Shown here one piece after another: positions 54,714 through 63,920 of a DNA stretch of 64,000 bases. Position 1 is the first letter of the stretch. Each line of letters starts with the position of its first letter. Location: the NCBI GenBank assembly GCA_028066055.1, contig JALCBY010000012.1:27560-91559 (forward strand). The letters run 5' to 3'. Origin of the DNA: Hyphomicrobiaceae bacterium (GTDB lineage Bacteria; Pseudomonadota; Alphaproteobacteria; Rhizobiales; Methyloligellaceae). The notes under the pieces are model-generated. The model searched no databases. It worked only from the letters and a program-made list of their open reading frames with translations, and had not been told where the DNA came from. The position numbers and the translations under genes are program-made.

Positions 54714-56020
54714 GTTTCATCTTCCATATCGATCACGTGGGCATAAGAACCCATGACGCGCCCGTGCCGCAACCCGATATGCCCAAGGTCCTTGTTCCGG
54801 GAATCCTGAACCGCAAACAATGGATCGGCGCCGCCTTGCCAGTGGAGCTTCGAATAGTGAAATTCATGACCGCGCAGACGCGCGGGCCAGGGCAGGATGT
54901 CGCCATGTTCGAGTTTGCGATAGCCAAGGGTCAGGCCTCTTTCCGCGAAACTTGTTCCCAAAGGTAGCAGACCCGCCATTGCGTGCTTCTTGCCGTCCGC
55001 GTCGATCAGATAATCGCCCAGCACCATGAAGCCGCCGCACTCGCCAAAGATCAGGACCCCGCCGTCCGCTGCGCTTCGCAAACCATTCAGAAACGTCGCA
55101 TTCCCGGCCAGTCTACCCGCATGCAGTTCCGGATAGCCGCCGGGCAGGTAGACCGCGTCTGCGTTGCTGTTAGGCGCCTCGTCGGCAAGTGGCGAAAACG
55201 GCAGCACCTCTGCGCCCTGATCCCGCCACCCGTTGAGGAGATGGGGATAGGAGAAGCCGAACGCCTCGTCCCGTGCGACCGCGATGCGCTGACCGAGCGG
55301 CGGGAGTGCCGGCGTATCGCCGCTGCAAAGAAGAGGTCGAGCAATAGATGTCAGTGCGTCAAGGTCCACGGCTTCTGCGACCAGCTGGGCCGCACGCTCG
55401 ATAAAGGCTTCAAGCGTGCCATGCTCGCTTGCCTGGACGAGCCCCAGATGGCGCGACGGAAGATCGAGATCCGTTTCGCGCCGGAGAGATCCGAACACCG
55501 GCACACCGATATTCTCAACGGCGTGACGTAGAAGCTCCTCATGCGTCTGGCTTGTAACGCGATTGAAGACGACGCCTCCCACATCGCAGTTGTCCTGAAA
55601 CTCGGCAAATCCCTTGACCAGGGCAGCGACCGACTGACCCTGAGCCCCGGCATCGACAACGAGGACGATGGGCAGGCCGAGATCCGCGGCCATGTCAGCG
55701 GTCGAACCGTCTCCACCGGCCGCGCCGTCGAACAATCCCATGACGCCTTCGACAAGCAACAATTCAGAATTGGCCACCGCATTCGCCGCCAGAGTTGATA
55801 CGAGCGAACCGCGCATGGCCCAACCGTCGAGATTGAAACAGGCCCGGCCGCTCGCCGCTTGGTGAAAGTGCGGGTCGATATAGTCCGGCCCGACCTTTGC
55901 CGATGATACGGCGAGACCGCGCTTGGTGAAGGCGCGCAGCAGTCCAAGCGTGACGAGAGTCTTGCCCGCGCCGGATGCGGGTGCGGCAATGACCAGGCCT
56001 TTCGCATCAACCAATGGCAT
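54710..56020 (-). CDS. cobB: Cobyrinic/hydrogenobyrinic acid a,c-diamide synthase
   Basis: A 436-residue ATP- and glutamine-dependent amidotransferase. The ATP site is [19 protein letters not shown]; the glutaminase Cys is in [16 protein letters not shown], with the late [11 protein letters not shown] start it at ATG 56020, which overlaps the cobA end by 14 bp; the longer frame to 56089 would place a leader inside cobA. Which corrin it uses, with or without cobalt, decides the pathway type but is not readable. Confidence 0.93.
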   Translation of the reverse strand: MPLVDAKGLVIAAPASGAGKTLVTLGLLRAFTKRGLAVSSAKVGPDYIDPHFHQAASGRACFNLDGWAMRGSLVSTLAANAVANSELLLVEGVMGLFDGAAGGDGSTADMAADLGLPIVLVVDAGAQGQSVAALVKGFAEFQDNCDVGGVVFNRVTSQTHEELLRHAVENIGVPVFGSLRRETDLDLPSRHLGLVQASEHGTLEAFIERAAQLVAEAVDLDALTSIARPLLCSGDTPALPPLGQRIAVARDEAFGFSYPHLLNGWRDQGAEVLPFSPLADEAPNSNADAVYLPGGYPELHAGRLAGNATFLNGLRSAADGGVLIFGECGGFMVLGDYLIDADGKKHAMAGLLPLGTSFAERGLTLGYRKLEHGDILPWPARLRGHEFHYSKLHWQGGADPLFAVQDSRNKDLGHIGLRHGRVMGSYAHVIDMEDET

Positions 56021-56888
56021 TCTCCCGAAGGGCCTTCGCGTACCAGTCGAGCGTGCGGTGAAAATCAACGACCTTGCCGAGAACGACAAGCGCCGGCGTT
56101 GGCAGTTTCACGATCTCGGGCGTCTCGGGAATCTGGCCGAGCGTGGTCGTGTGAACCGACTGATGCGGCAATGTCGCATTCGACAGCACGGCAACGGGTT
56201 CATCCGGGTCGCGTCCGAATCCGATGAGCGTCCGGGCAATCTTCGGAAGGTTGCGGACCGCCATATACATCACGACAACCGGAGATGCATTAGCCACATT
56301 CTCCCAGTCTACACCCTGCGGTATGTCGCCTGTGGCGTCATGGCCGGTCAGAAACAGGACCGAATGGTTGGTGTCGCGATGGGTCGTGGGAATGCCTGCA
56401 TAGGCGAGACCGCCGACGCCGGAGGTAATGCCCGGAACGATCCGAAACGGAATGCCGGCTGCCGCCAGCGTCTCGCATTCTTCGCCGCCCCGGCCGAAGG
56501 TAAGGGGATCGCCGCCCTTGAGCCGCAGGACGCATTTGTTCTCTTGTGCCAGTTCCGCGAGCCGTAACGAGATATCCTGTTGTTTTGCCGACGGCTTGCC
56601 GCCCCGCTTGCCGGCGAATTCGAGATTTGCTCCATCCCTCTTCCATCTGAGGATGTCTTCGCTGACGAGCGCGTCGTAGACGATAACGTCGGCTTGGGAA
56701 AGCGCGTGAAAGCCAAGCAATGTGAGAAGTCCTGGTGCGCCCGGACCCGCACCGACGAGCCACACCGATCCCGGCATGAAGTCAGGAAAAGTTTCGTCAT
56801 CCAGACGCGCAAATCCGTCGGGCTTGCCACCCGCGCGCGCGTTGTCATTCCGGCGTTCTTCTCGCGTGTCGTTCATCTCAAAGGGCAC
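56007..56888 (-). CDS. cobA: Uroporphyrinogen-III C-methyltransferase
   Basis: A 293-residue enzyme that methylates uroporphyrinogen III at C2 and C7 to give precorrin-2, the entry point of the corrin route. VWLVGAGPGAPGLLTLLGFHAL and VVYDALVS are the N-terminal marks; LRLKGGDPLTFGRGGEE and VVPGITSGVGGLAYAGIPTTHR bind SAM. A charged leader of about 30 residues precedes the domain. It is a stand-alone form without the CysG dehydrogenase/chelatase part. It is divergent from cbiD across 61 bp. Confidence 0.94.
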   Translation of the reverse strand: MPFEMNDTREERRNDNARAGGKPDGFARLDDETFPDFMPGSVWLVGAGPGAPGLLTLLGFHALSQADVIVYDALVSEDILRWKRDGANLEFAGKRGGKPSAKQQDISLRLAELAQENKCVLRLKGGDPLTFGRGGEECETLAAAGIPFRIVPGITSGVGGLAYAGIPTTHRDTNHSVLFLTGHDATGDIPQGVDWENVANASPVVVMYMAVRNLPKIARTLIGFGRDPDEPVAVLSNATLPHQSVHTTTLGQIPETPEIVKLPTPALVVLGKVVDFHRTLDWYAKALRENAIG

Positions 56889-56949
56889 TGAATTGACGGA
56901 TCGGGCCAGTGTAGGAGACTTAGCGGCTCAGGTGTATAGAGTCGTTGCC

Positions 56950-58044
56950 ATGACCGCTACCGAAAACAGGGAGAGCCGGGCACTCCGGCGGGGGTGGACA
57001 ACGGGCGCCTGTGCAACAGCGGCGACGCGTGCGGCCGTCACGGCATTGTTGACCGGCAGGTTTCCGGACCCGGTTTCGATCACGCTTCCAAAGGGCGAAC
57101 AGCCCGCATTTCCGCTTGCCTTCGAGGAGACGGGCGAGACGTGGGCGCGTGCCGGTATCGTCAAGGACGCGGGTGATGATCCCGACGTCACCCACGGCGC
57201 GGTGATCGTTTCAACCGTACGCCGGTGTAGGAGCGGCGCAGGCATTGTCTTTCGTGCGGGTGAGGGCGTGGGAACGGTGACCAAGCCAGGCTTGCCGCTC
57301 GCGCCGGGAGAGCCTGCCATCAATCCCGTTCCGCGAAGGATGATGCGCGAGATGATCGAGGAGATTGCCGCCGAGAACGGGGCGCCCGGCGACTTCGAGG
57401 TGGAGATTTCGGTGCCCGGCGGCGCGGCCTTGGCCGAGAAGACCTGGAACCCCCGTCTCGGCATCGAGGGTGGTATTTCGATCCTGGGCACAACAGGGGT
57501 TGTGCACCCCTTCTCGTGTTCGGCGTGGATTCACTCGATCCACCGTGGCATCGACGTCGCCCGTGCCACCGGTATCTCTCATATCGCCGGCGCTACCGGC
57601 TCGACGTCAGAAGCCGCGGTCGCCGATCTGTACAATCTCGACACACAGGCTCTGATCGACATGGGAGATTTCGTCGGCGGCATGCTGAAATATGTCCGCT
57701 CACATCCGGTCGACCGCGTGACCGTCGCTGGCGGTTTCGCCAAGATGACCAAACTGGGGCAGGGGCGTCTCGACCTCCATTCTGGGCGTTCGCAGGTCGA
57801 TTTCGACTGGCTGGCCGAGCGCGTTCGTGAGGCTGGCGGGAGCGAGGAACTATCCGAAAAGGCGCATAGAGCCAACACGGCACTTGAGGTGCTTGAGGTG
57901 GCGATGGCCGACGGCGTCGATGTGGCCGGTGCCGTTGCAGATCGCGCTCTGGAGACGGTGAAGGCAACGCTGCGGGATGCGCCGGTGGTCGCTGACGTGG
58001 TCATTGTCGACCGGCAAGGCAAGGTCATCGCCCGTGCCGCGTGA
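56950..58044 (+). CDS. cbiD: Precorrin-5B / cobalt-precorrin-5B C1-methyltransferase
   Basis: A 364-residue protein with the CbiD mark LRRGWTTGACATAATRAA near residue 14 and GRSQVDFDWLAE late. CbiD methylates C1 after loss of the C2 unit of ring D/A contraction. In the classic aerobic route this step belongs to CobF, a different family. ATG 56950 is used; the frame is open upstream into the cobA antisense region. It overlaps cobK by 11 bp. Confidence 0.92.
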   Translation: MTATENRESRALRRGWTTGACATAATRAAVTALLTGRFPDPVSITLPKGEQPAFPLAFEETGETWARAGIVKDAGDDPDVTHGAVIVSTVRRCRSGAGIVFRAGEGVGTVTKPGLPLAPGEPAINPVPRRMMREMIEEIAAENGAPGDFEVEISVPGGAALAEKTWNPRLGIEGGISILGTTGVVHPFSCSAWIHSIHRGIDVARATGISHIAGATGSTSEAAVADLYNLDTQALIDMGDFVGGMLKYVRSHPVDRVTVAGGFAKMTKLGQGRLDLHSGRSQVDFDWLAERVREAGGSEELSEKAHRANTALEVLEVAMADGVDVAGAVADRALETVKATLRDAPVVADVVIVDRQGKVIARAA

Positions 58045-58783
58045 ACCGCGCAAAATCCTTATCCTCGGTGGAACCGGGCAAGCACGGCACCTGGCCGAAA
58101 AGCTCGTCCTGAATGAAGACCTTTTCATCACCACCTCGCTGGCCGGTGTCACGCAAGATCCCCAGTCCGTTCGGGGTCGTGTGCGTTCGGGTGGTTTTGG
58201 CGGCGCGGAGGGTTTGCGGGCTTATCTCGAAGACGAACATATCGAGCTGCTTATCGATGCGGTCCATCCGTTCGCTGCGCAGATGTCGGCCAACGCCGTG
58301 GAGGCGGCATCCGCCGCAGAGGTCCGGTGCTTGCGGCTGGAACGCCCGCCCTGGCCGAAGCAACCCGGTGACCGGTGGAGAGAGGTAGATGACGTTGCCG
58401 GCGCCGCGCAGGCAATTGCCGGAAATGCGCGTGCGCTGGTGACCGTGGGGCGGCAGGAGATCGCGCCCTTTTTTGCGCGCGAGGACATCGCCGTGGTTGC
58501 GCGGATGATCGAGGCGCCCGGGATACCGGTTCCCGATCGGGCCGAGGTCATTCTTGCAAGACCGCCCTTCACGCTGCAGCAGGAAACAGAGCTGATGGAG
58601 GACAGGCGCATCGACGTGCTCGTCACAAAAAATTCGGGTGGCGACGACACGGTTGCGAAGATCTCGGCCGCCCGCAAACTCGGCTTGCCGGTCATTATCG
58701 TGAAGCGCCCTGAGAAGCCGGATACCGTTACCGCACGCAGCGTGGATGAGATGATCGCGCTGATCGATGGGAGATCGGCTTAG
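58034..58783 (+). CDS. cobK: Precorrin-6A (cobalt-precorrin-6A) reductase
   Basis: A 249-residue NADPH-dependent reductase. The nucleotide motif ILILGGTGQARHLAEKL, IDAVHPFAAQMSANA and TKNSGGDDTVAKISAARKLGLPVIIVKRP are the CobK/CbiJ hallmarks. GTG 58034 lies inside the cbiD end (11-bp overlap), giving coupled translation. It is convergent with cobM, overlapping by 4 bp. Confidence 0.94.
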   Translation: MPREPRKILILGGTGQARHLAEKLVLNEDLFITTSLAGVTQDPQSVRGRVRSGGFGGAEGLRAYLEDEHIELLIDAVHPFAAQMSANAVEAASAAEVRCLRLERPPWPKQPGDRWREVDDVAGAAQAIAGNARALVTVGRQEIAPFFAREDIAVVARMIEAPGIPVPDRAEVILARPPFTLQQETELMEDRRIDVLVTKNSGGDDTVAKISAARKLGLPVIIVKRPEKPDTVTARSVDEMIALIDGRSA

Positions 58784-59553
58784 CCGGCAGCCTTTGTCTT
58801 CCGGTTCCTGAGAATATGCTGGTACGCTACGTCGTAGAGGGCGGAGTCCCGGAACGCCTTTTCACCCAGAACCGGACCCACCAGTACCAGCGCGGTGCGG
58901 GTGATCTTGGCGTCCCGAACCTTTCGCCAGATATCCGCGAGGGTTCCCCGGATGATCCGTTCGTCCGGCCAGCTCGCCCGATAGATCACAACCACCGGGC
59001 AGTCGGCTCCATAGTGTGGCGTCAGTTCCCGCTCCACATTCTTCAGGTTTCGAACCGAGAGGTGAATGGCGAGTGTGGCGCCCGAACGGCCCAGGGTGTC
59101 GAGGGTTTCCCGGTCCGGCATGCGCGACGCCTTGCCCGAGGTTCGGGTCAGGATGACCGTCTGGCCGATCTCAGGCAGGGTGAGTTCCGTCTTGAGTGCG
59201 GCTGCAGCGGCGGCGAAAGCCGGCACGCCGGGCGTCACGTCATAGGGGATGGCACGCTGGTCTAGAATGCGCATCTGCTCGGCGATCGCGCCATAGAGCG
59301 ACGGGTCGCCGGAATGCACACGGGCAACGTCTTGTTGCCGGTCATGCGCGTTCTGCATTTCGTCGATTATCTCTCCCAGCGTCATGGGCGCGGTGTCGAG
59401 GACGCGCGCGTTGGCAGGTGCGGCGGCAACGATTTCCTTCGGAACCAGCGATCCAGCGTAAAGACACACGGGGCAGCGGCGGATGAGCTCAAGTCCGCGC
59501 ACGGTGATGAGGTCGGGGGCGCCAGGGCCCGCTCCGATGAAATGTACGGTCAC
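58780..59553 (-). CDS. cobM: Precorrin-4 C11-methyltransferase
   Basis: A 257-residue SAM-dependent corrin methyltransferase. VHFIGAGPGAPDLITVRGLELI and RVHSGDPSLYGAIAEQM are the CobM/CbiF hallmarks, with PYDVTPGVPAFAAAAAAL and TVILTRTSGKASRMP following. Last gene of the leftward cobH-L-I-J-M block. The start overlaps the CbiG-CobJ stop by 4 bp. Confidence 0.95.
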   Translation of the reverse strand: MTVHFIGAGPGAPDLITVRGLELIRRCPVCLYAGSLVPKEIVAAAPANARVLDTAPMTLGEIIDEMQNAHDRQQDVARVHSGDPSLYGAIAEQMRILDQRAIPYDVTPGVPAFAAAAAALKTELTLPEIGQTVILTRTSGKASRMPDRETLDTLGRSGATLAIHLSVRNLKNVERELTPHYGADCPVVVIYRASWPDERIIRGTLADIWRKVRDAKITRTALVLVGPVLGEKAFRDSALYDVAYQHILRNRKTKAAG

Positions 59554-61361
59554 GGCCGTGGTTCCTTCGAAGCGTAGCCGCGTGGCGTATAAACCCTTGG
59601 TTTGCCTGACATTCCGGTACGCCGCGTCTGCGTTGCGCCCACAAGAACCACACTCATCATGTCAACGGATTGTGGGTCGATCTCACCGAGTGTCGTGACG
59701 GACACCCGTTCGTCCTTGCGGCCCAGGCTGGATGCCACCACCACCGGCGTCGTCGGCGCGCGGTGATGGTGGAGTATATCCAGCGCCTGATCGAACTGGT
59801 TCCGCCGCCGCAGCGACCGCGGATTGTAGAGGGCAACCACAAAATCACCAGTTGCCGCTGCGACAAGGCGTCTCTCGATCGTTTCCCAGGGCGTGAGGAG
59901 GTCGGAAAGCGAGATCGCGCAAAAATCATGTCCGATGGGTGCGCCGACGCGTGCCGCGGCGGCCTGCAATGCCGAAATGCCCGGTGCAACGATGATCTTC
60001 GTGCGTCGCGCCGCGTCCGAAACAGGTGCAACGGTCCCGTTACAGTCGAGAAGTTCATGCACCAGGCTGGCCATGGCATAGATGCCGGCGTCGCCTGAAC
60101 AGACAAGAGCCACATCGCGGCCTTCACCGGCAAGCTCCAGCGCGTGACGTGCGCGCTTTTCCTCTTCGCCGAGATCGAAGCGGTGCTCGCGTACATTTCC
60201 CCTGAGGTCGGAAACCAGGTCAAGATAGAGGCCGTAGCCGACCCAGTCGGTGGCGTCTGCGAGCAATGAGACGGCCTCCGCAGTGCGCCAATCCGCGCTG
60301 CCGGGGCCGACGCCGACGACCGAAAGCGTGCCGCGCGATCGCCCGACGCTCAGAGGGTCGATCGGCTCGGGCGCGACAGCGATGGCGCAGGTCGCACGCT
60401 TTGATTTTGTCTTCTCGACGAGCAGCGTCCCATCCGCACCGGCGCTCGCAAGCGCCGCGCCTTCCGCCACGCCGGGACAGCCAACCTCCTGCAGAACGAT
60501 GTCTGATGGGTTCTTGAGGCGCGAGGCCTCACGGTTGAGCTCATCCACTGAAAGAAACCGCACCGGTACGCCGAAGTGTTCGCCAACGGCATGGACCGCC
60601 TCCTCGTCGGCCTTGAGATCGATTGAGGCCACAAGCGCAAGTGAGGTTGGAGCGAGACCATGGGCAGCGAGCGTCGATCGAACCAGTTCGGTCAGCTCCC
60701 CCGCGGTGCAGTCCCGTTCGCAGCCCACGCCGAGAACCAAAGCCTTCGGGTGATAGATCAGTTTCACAGGAGAGCCGGTGTCGGTGCGAAATGTACCGCA
60801 AAGCTCCTTTTCGCCGGAATCCGCAAGCGGGATGCCGGATGCGTCAAGCCATGGAATATTCCCTGATATTCGTGCTTGGCTGCCGGCAAGTAGTGAGGCC
60901 ATTACATCTTTTGCATGCTCGGGGTTCGCGAGTATCCAGCCTTGGGGCGGATCATCGAGCGCGACGCCAAAGCGGACGTCTCCGGCCGTTGTGATCGCCG
61001 CGGAAACATCTAATGCGCCGGCAATCTTGCGCGCCAGATCATTCGCTCCGGCATGGCCACCGAGAAGCGGAACCACTGCCGATCCGTCTTCCGCCACGGC
61101 AATCACCGGCGGTTCGGACCCTTTGTCGGACAGCAGTGGTGCCAGCGCGCGGATCAGGATGCCTGCCGCGCAAACGCCGATAATGGGTACACCGTGCCGG
61201 AACAGGTCTTGCATGTGCCTGCTCGTGTCTTCAAAAAACACATCGGCCTTGGAGACGCGGGCGGGGCGTCCGTGTATGTGGCCCCCCATCACATTGCGGA
61301 TCCGTGCTGCCGTCTCGAATGCCGACGGGCCGAGGACAATAATGGCAGGCGATGCGCTCAC
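59550..61361 (-). CDS. cobJ: CbiG-CobJ fusion: cobalt-precorrin-5A hydrolase-like domain + precorrin-3B C17-methyltransferase
   Basis: A 603-residue fusion. Residues 1-115 are CbiG-N-like (GVCAAGILIRALAPLL, GGHAGAN), about 205-325 is the CbiG-C/CobE-like domain (LVLGVGCERDC, then LASIDLK-type helix ASIDLKADEEAVHAVGEHFG), and about 345-603 is the CobJ/CbiH methyltransferase (LSVVGVGPGSADWRT, CSGDAGIYAMASLV, DFVVALYNPRSLRR). CobJ carries out ring contraction with methylation at C17; CbiG opens the ring A lactone in the anaerobic route. Starts at GTG 61361 overlapping cobI. Confidence 0.92.
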   Translation of the reverse strand: MSASPAIIVLGPSAFETAARIRNVMGGHIHGRPARVSKADVFFEDTSRHMQDLFRHGVPIIGVCAAGILIRALAPLLSDKGSEPPVIAVAEDGSAVVPLLGGHAGANDLARKIAGALDVSAAITTAGDVRFGVALDDPPQGWILANPEHAKDVMASLLAGSQARISGNIPWLDASGIPLADSGEKELCGTFRTDTGSPVKLIYHPKALVLGVGCERDCTAGELTELVRSTLAAHGLAPTSLALVASIDLKADEEAVHAVGEHFGVPVRFLSVDELNREASRLKNPSDIVLQEVGCPGVAEGAALASAGADGTLLVEKTKSKRATCAIAVAPEPIDPLSVGRSRGTLSVVGVGPGSADWRTAEAVSLLADATDWVGYGLYLDLVSDLRGNVREHRFDLGEEEKRARHALELAGEGRDVALVCSGDAGIYAMASLVHELLDCNGTVAPVSDAARRTKIIVAPGISALQAAAARVGAPIGHDFCAISLSDLLTPWETIERRLVAAATGDFVVALYNPRSLRRRNQFDQALDILHHHRAPTTPVVVASSLGRKDERVSVTTLGEIDPQSVDMMSVVLVGATQTRRTGMSGKPRVYTPRGYASKEPRP

Positions 61362-62062
61362 GTGACGTCGCGCCGGGAAACGAGAATGGTCGAGAAATAG
61401 GGTTTCGTGTCGTCAGTCACCTGCTCGACGAGTGTGATGCGCTCGCCCGCGCCACTGCCGTTCTCAACGACGATTGCACTATCGGAGAGCCCCAGCTTGC
61501 GCAGGGTGTCGCGCACTTTCTTCATGTGGCGGCCGACTTTGATGACGACGGCGGTATCGGTGTGCTTCAGCGCACTCTCAAGCTCCGGTTCGTCGAGCGT
61601 GGCGGGTATGACGCTCAGAACATCCGTGCGGCCGGCTAGCGGCATGCGCGTCTGGGCGGCACAAGCGGAAAGCGAAGTGACGCCCGGGATGACTTCAACC
61701 TTGTGCGAAACCCCCAGCCGAGCGGCAAGATACATGAAACTGCCATAGAACATCGGGTCGCCGATACACAGGTAGGCCACATCCTTTCCGGTCATCAGGA
61801 AGGTCGAAATCTGATTTGCGGCGGAATCATAGGCTTCGCGTGCCGGATCCCGCTCGACATTCATCGGGATATGGAGGGGAAGCTCCGTGGAACTGTCCTC
61901 AAAGATCGGGTAAGCGATCGAGCGGGCCTGACTCTCGCCTGCGCTGTTGACGGGATAGGCGAGGATGTCCGCTGTCCGGATCACCTCGCCGGCCTTGATG
62001 GTCATAAGTTTGGGATCGCCGGGCCCCACACCGACACCGAACAGGGTTCCCTGGGTCGCCAT
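61358..62062 (-). CDS. cobI: Precorrin-2 C20-methyltransferase
   Basis: A 234-residue SAM-dependent methyltransferase. LFGVGVGPGDPKLMTIKAGEVI and IPMNVERDPAREAYD, then CIGDPMFYGSFMYL, are the CobI/CbiL hallmarks. ATG 62062, 2 bp after the cobL stop, gives the family start; an upstream ATG at 62089 lies inside cobL. Adds the C20 methyl group that is later lost in ring contraction. Confidence 0.95.
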   Translation of the reverse strand: MATQGTLFGVGVGPGDPKLMTIKAGEVIRTADILAYPVNSAGESQARSIAYPIFEDSSTELPLHIPMNVERDPAREAYDSAANQISTFLMTGKDVAYLCIGDPMFYGSFMYLAARLGVSHKVEVIPGVTSLSACAAQTRMPLAGRTDVLSVIPATLDEPELESALKHTDTAVVIKVGRHMKKVRDTLRKLGLSDSAIVVENGSGAGERITLVEQVTDDTKPYFSTILVSRRDVT

Positions 62063-62064
62063 AG

Positions 62065-63273
62065 CTACTGCCCTTTCACCGTCCGCCACTGGAGTACGCT
62101 CATGCGGGGACGCATGACCCGTCGCGCGCCCACCGGACCGACGTGAGAAACTTCAATCCGTACCAGCTCGCCACCGTGAGCTTCGTGCCGCGCGATGAGC
62201 GCCGCATCTCCTTCAAGCGTCACGGAATTCGCGACAAAACGTCCGCCGGCCACCAGGGCGTTCCAGCACGTCACGAAGACGGCGTCGCTCGTGACGGCGC
62301 CTCCCAGGAAGATCGCCGAGGGTGCCGGATGTCCGCCTAGCGAGTCTGCAACATCACCCGATACGATGTCGAGGTCTGGTGCACCCAAAGCAACCGCATT
62401 TTCCGCGATCAACCTGATCCGGTTCTCATCGCGTTCGAACGCGATCGCCCGAGCGCCCGGGGCGGTGCGCATCCACTCGATGGCGATGGACCCGCAGCCC
62501 GCGCCAACATCCCACAGAAGAGCTCTTGGCGTCGGGCCGAGTGCTGAAAGCGTGATAGCCCGTATATCGCGTTTTGTAAGCTGACCGTCATTGTTGAATG
62601 CATCATCCGGCAGGCCGGGCACGCGCGGCAAGAACCGCGCCCCAGGACCGGCGGTGCACTCGATGGCCAGCGTATTGAAGTCCGCGAATTCGTGCTGTTC
62701 GCACTCGTCCGCGGACATAGCGATAATGTGTTCGTCCGCGCTTCCCATATTCTCAAGGACGGTCATGATGCTCTTGCCGAAGCCTCGCGCGACAAGCAGG
62801 GCCGAGACTTCGTGAATGGTTTCGTTGCCCGCGGTCAGCGCCAGCAGTCTTGCACCGGGTTGAACAAAAGGATGCAGGGCGGAAACCGGACGTCCGTGCA
62901 GCGAGAGCGTTTCCAGTCCCTGCAACGGCCACTTCAACCGCGCAGCGGCCAGACTGAATGCCGACGGAGCCGGGATAATGGTGATTTCATCTGAAGGAAT
63001 GCGCCGGGCAAGCGTGACGCCGACACCGAAATGCATCGGGTTGCCGGTCGCCAGCACAATGACCTTGCGGCCTTTCCAGCCCTCAATCTGAGCAAGCGTG
63101 TCGTCGATCGGCGAGGACCAGGCATGTGTCTCGGCGGACTTCGCGGTGATGCCTTCAAGAAGACGCTTCCGCCCTACGATGACATCGGCCGTGTCGAGCA
63201 GAGCACGGACAGAAGGCGGTAGTCCGCCAACGCCCTCGAGCCCGACGCCGACAACCGTAAGCCAGGCGCTCAT
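62065..63273 (-). CDS. cobL: Precorrin-6Y C5,15-methyltransferase (decarboxylating)
   Basis: A 402-residue bifunctional enzyme. The N-terminal CbiE-like part (LTVVGVGLEGVGGLPPSVRALL, VLATGNPMHFGVGVTLAR) methylates C5 and the C-terminal CbiT-like part (LTKRDIRAITLSALGPTPRALLWDVGAGCGSIAIEW) methylates C15 and decarboxylates the C12 side chain. The fused form is usual in the aerobic route. Overlaps cobH by 4 bp at its start. Confidence 0.95.
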   Translation of the reverse strand: MSAWLTVVGVGLEGVGGLPPSVRALLDTADVIVGRKRLLEGITAKSAETHAWSSPIDDTLAQIEGWKGRKVIVLATGNPMHFGVGVTLARRIPSDEITIIPAPSAFSLAAARLKWPLQGLETLSLHGRPVSALHPFVQPGARLLALTAGNETIHEVSALLVARGFGKSIMTVLENMGSADEHIIAMSADECEQHEFADFNTLAIECTAGPGARFLPRVPGLPDDAFNNDGQLTKRDIRAITLSALGPTPRALLWDVGAGCGSIAIEWMRTAPGARAIAFERDENRIRLIAENAVALGAPDLDIVSGDVADSLGGHPAPSAIFLGGAVTSDAVFVTCWNALVAGGRFVANSVTLEGDAALIARHEAHGGELVRIEVSHVGPVGARRVMRPRMSVLQWRTVKGQ

Positions 63274-63920
63274 GCGCTTGCCGCTATCGCAAGGGCGTTC
63301 AGCGCCGCCGCGGCGATTGCCGATCCGCCACGCCGTCCCGCCAAAGTCATAAAGGGCACCCCGCGCGCGTTCCGGGTGAGTTCTTCTTTCGATTCCTCCG
63401 CCCCGACAAAACCAACCGGTGTGGCGATGAGCGCCGCTGGTCGAGGCGCCCCGCCGTCCAGTGCCTCAAGCAGGGCAAACAGCGCGGTCGGCGCATTGCC
63501 GATGACCACGACTGCGCCCGAGAGATTCGGTTGCCAGAGCGAGACGGCCGCTGCCGAACGTGTAGTTCCGAGATCGCCGGAGAGTGCTGCGGTACGAGGA
63601 TCATTGAGCGTGCAAACGACTTCATTACGCGCTGGTAGCGATCGCCTGGTTACCGCGGCGGAGACAGCCTCGCAATCCGCGATAACCGGTGCGCCGGCGG
63701 CTAGGGCGTCCCGCCCTGCCTCGGCCACATCGGGCGTGAAGCGCAGATCACTGATAATATCCGGCATGCCGCAGGCGTGAATCATTCGAACCGCGACGTC
63801 GCGCACGGATGCCGGAAGGCCGGAAAGATCCGTTTCATGCAGGATCGTCTCGAAGGAACGCGCGTAAATGGCGTTCGGGTCCTTGAGGTACGCGAGACCA
63901 GACACTTTTTTATCCCTCAC
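63270..63920 (-). CDS. cobH: Precorrin-8X methylmutase
   Basis: A 216-residue enzyme that moves the C11 methyl to C12, giving hydrogenobyrinic (or cobyrinic) acid. The catalytic His is in VAVRMIHACGMPDI near residue 49, with IADCEAVSAAVTRRSLP and IGNAPTALFALLEAL. It starts at GTG 63920, which shares bases with the stop of the preceding His-rich gene (GTGA), and overlaps cobL by 4 bp. Confidence 0.95.
   Translation of the reverse strand: MRDKKVSGLAYLKDPNAIYARSFETILHETDLSGLPASVRDVAVRMIHACGMPDIISDLRFTPDVAEAGRDALAAGAPVIADCEAVSAAVTRRSLPARNEVVCTLNDPRTAALSGDLGTTRSAAAVSLWQPNLSGAVVVIGNAPTALFALLEALDGGAPRPAALIATPVGFVGAEESKEELTRNARGVPFMTLAGRRGGSAIAAAALNALAIAASA

Noticed and set aside
53472..54746. 424-codon open frame antisense to cobQ
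   Set aside because: cobQ shows P-loop and glutaminase motifs; the antisense product has none.
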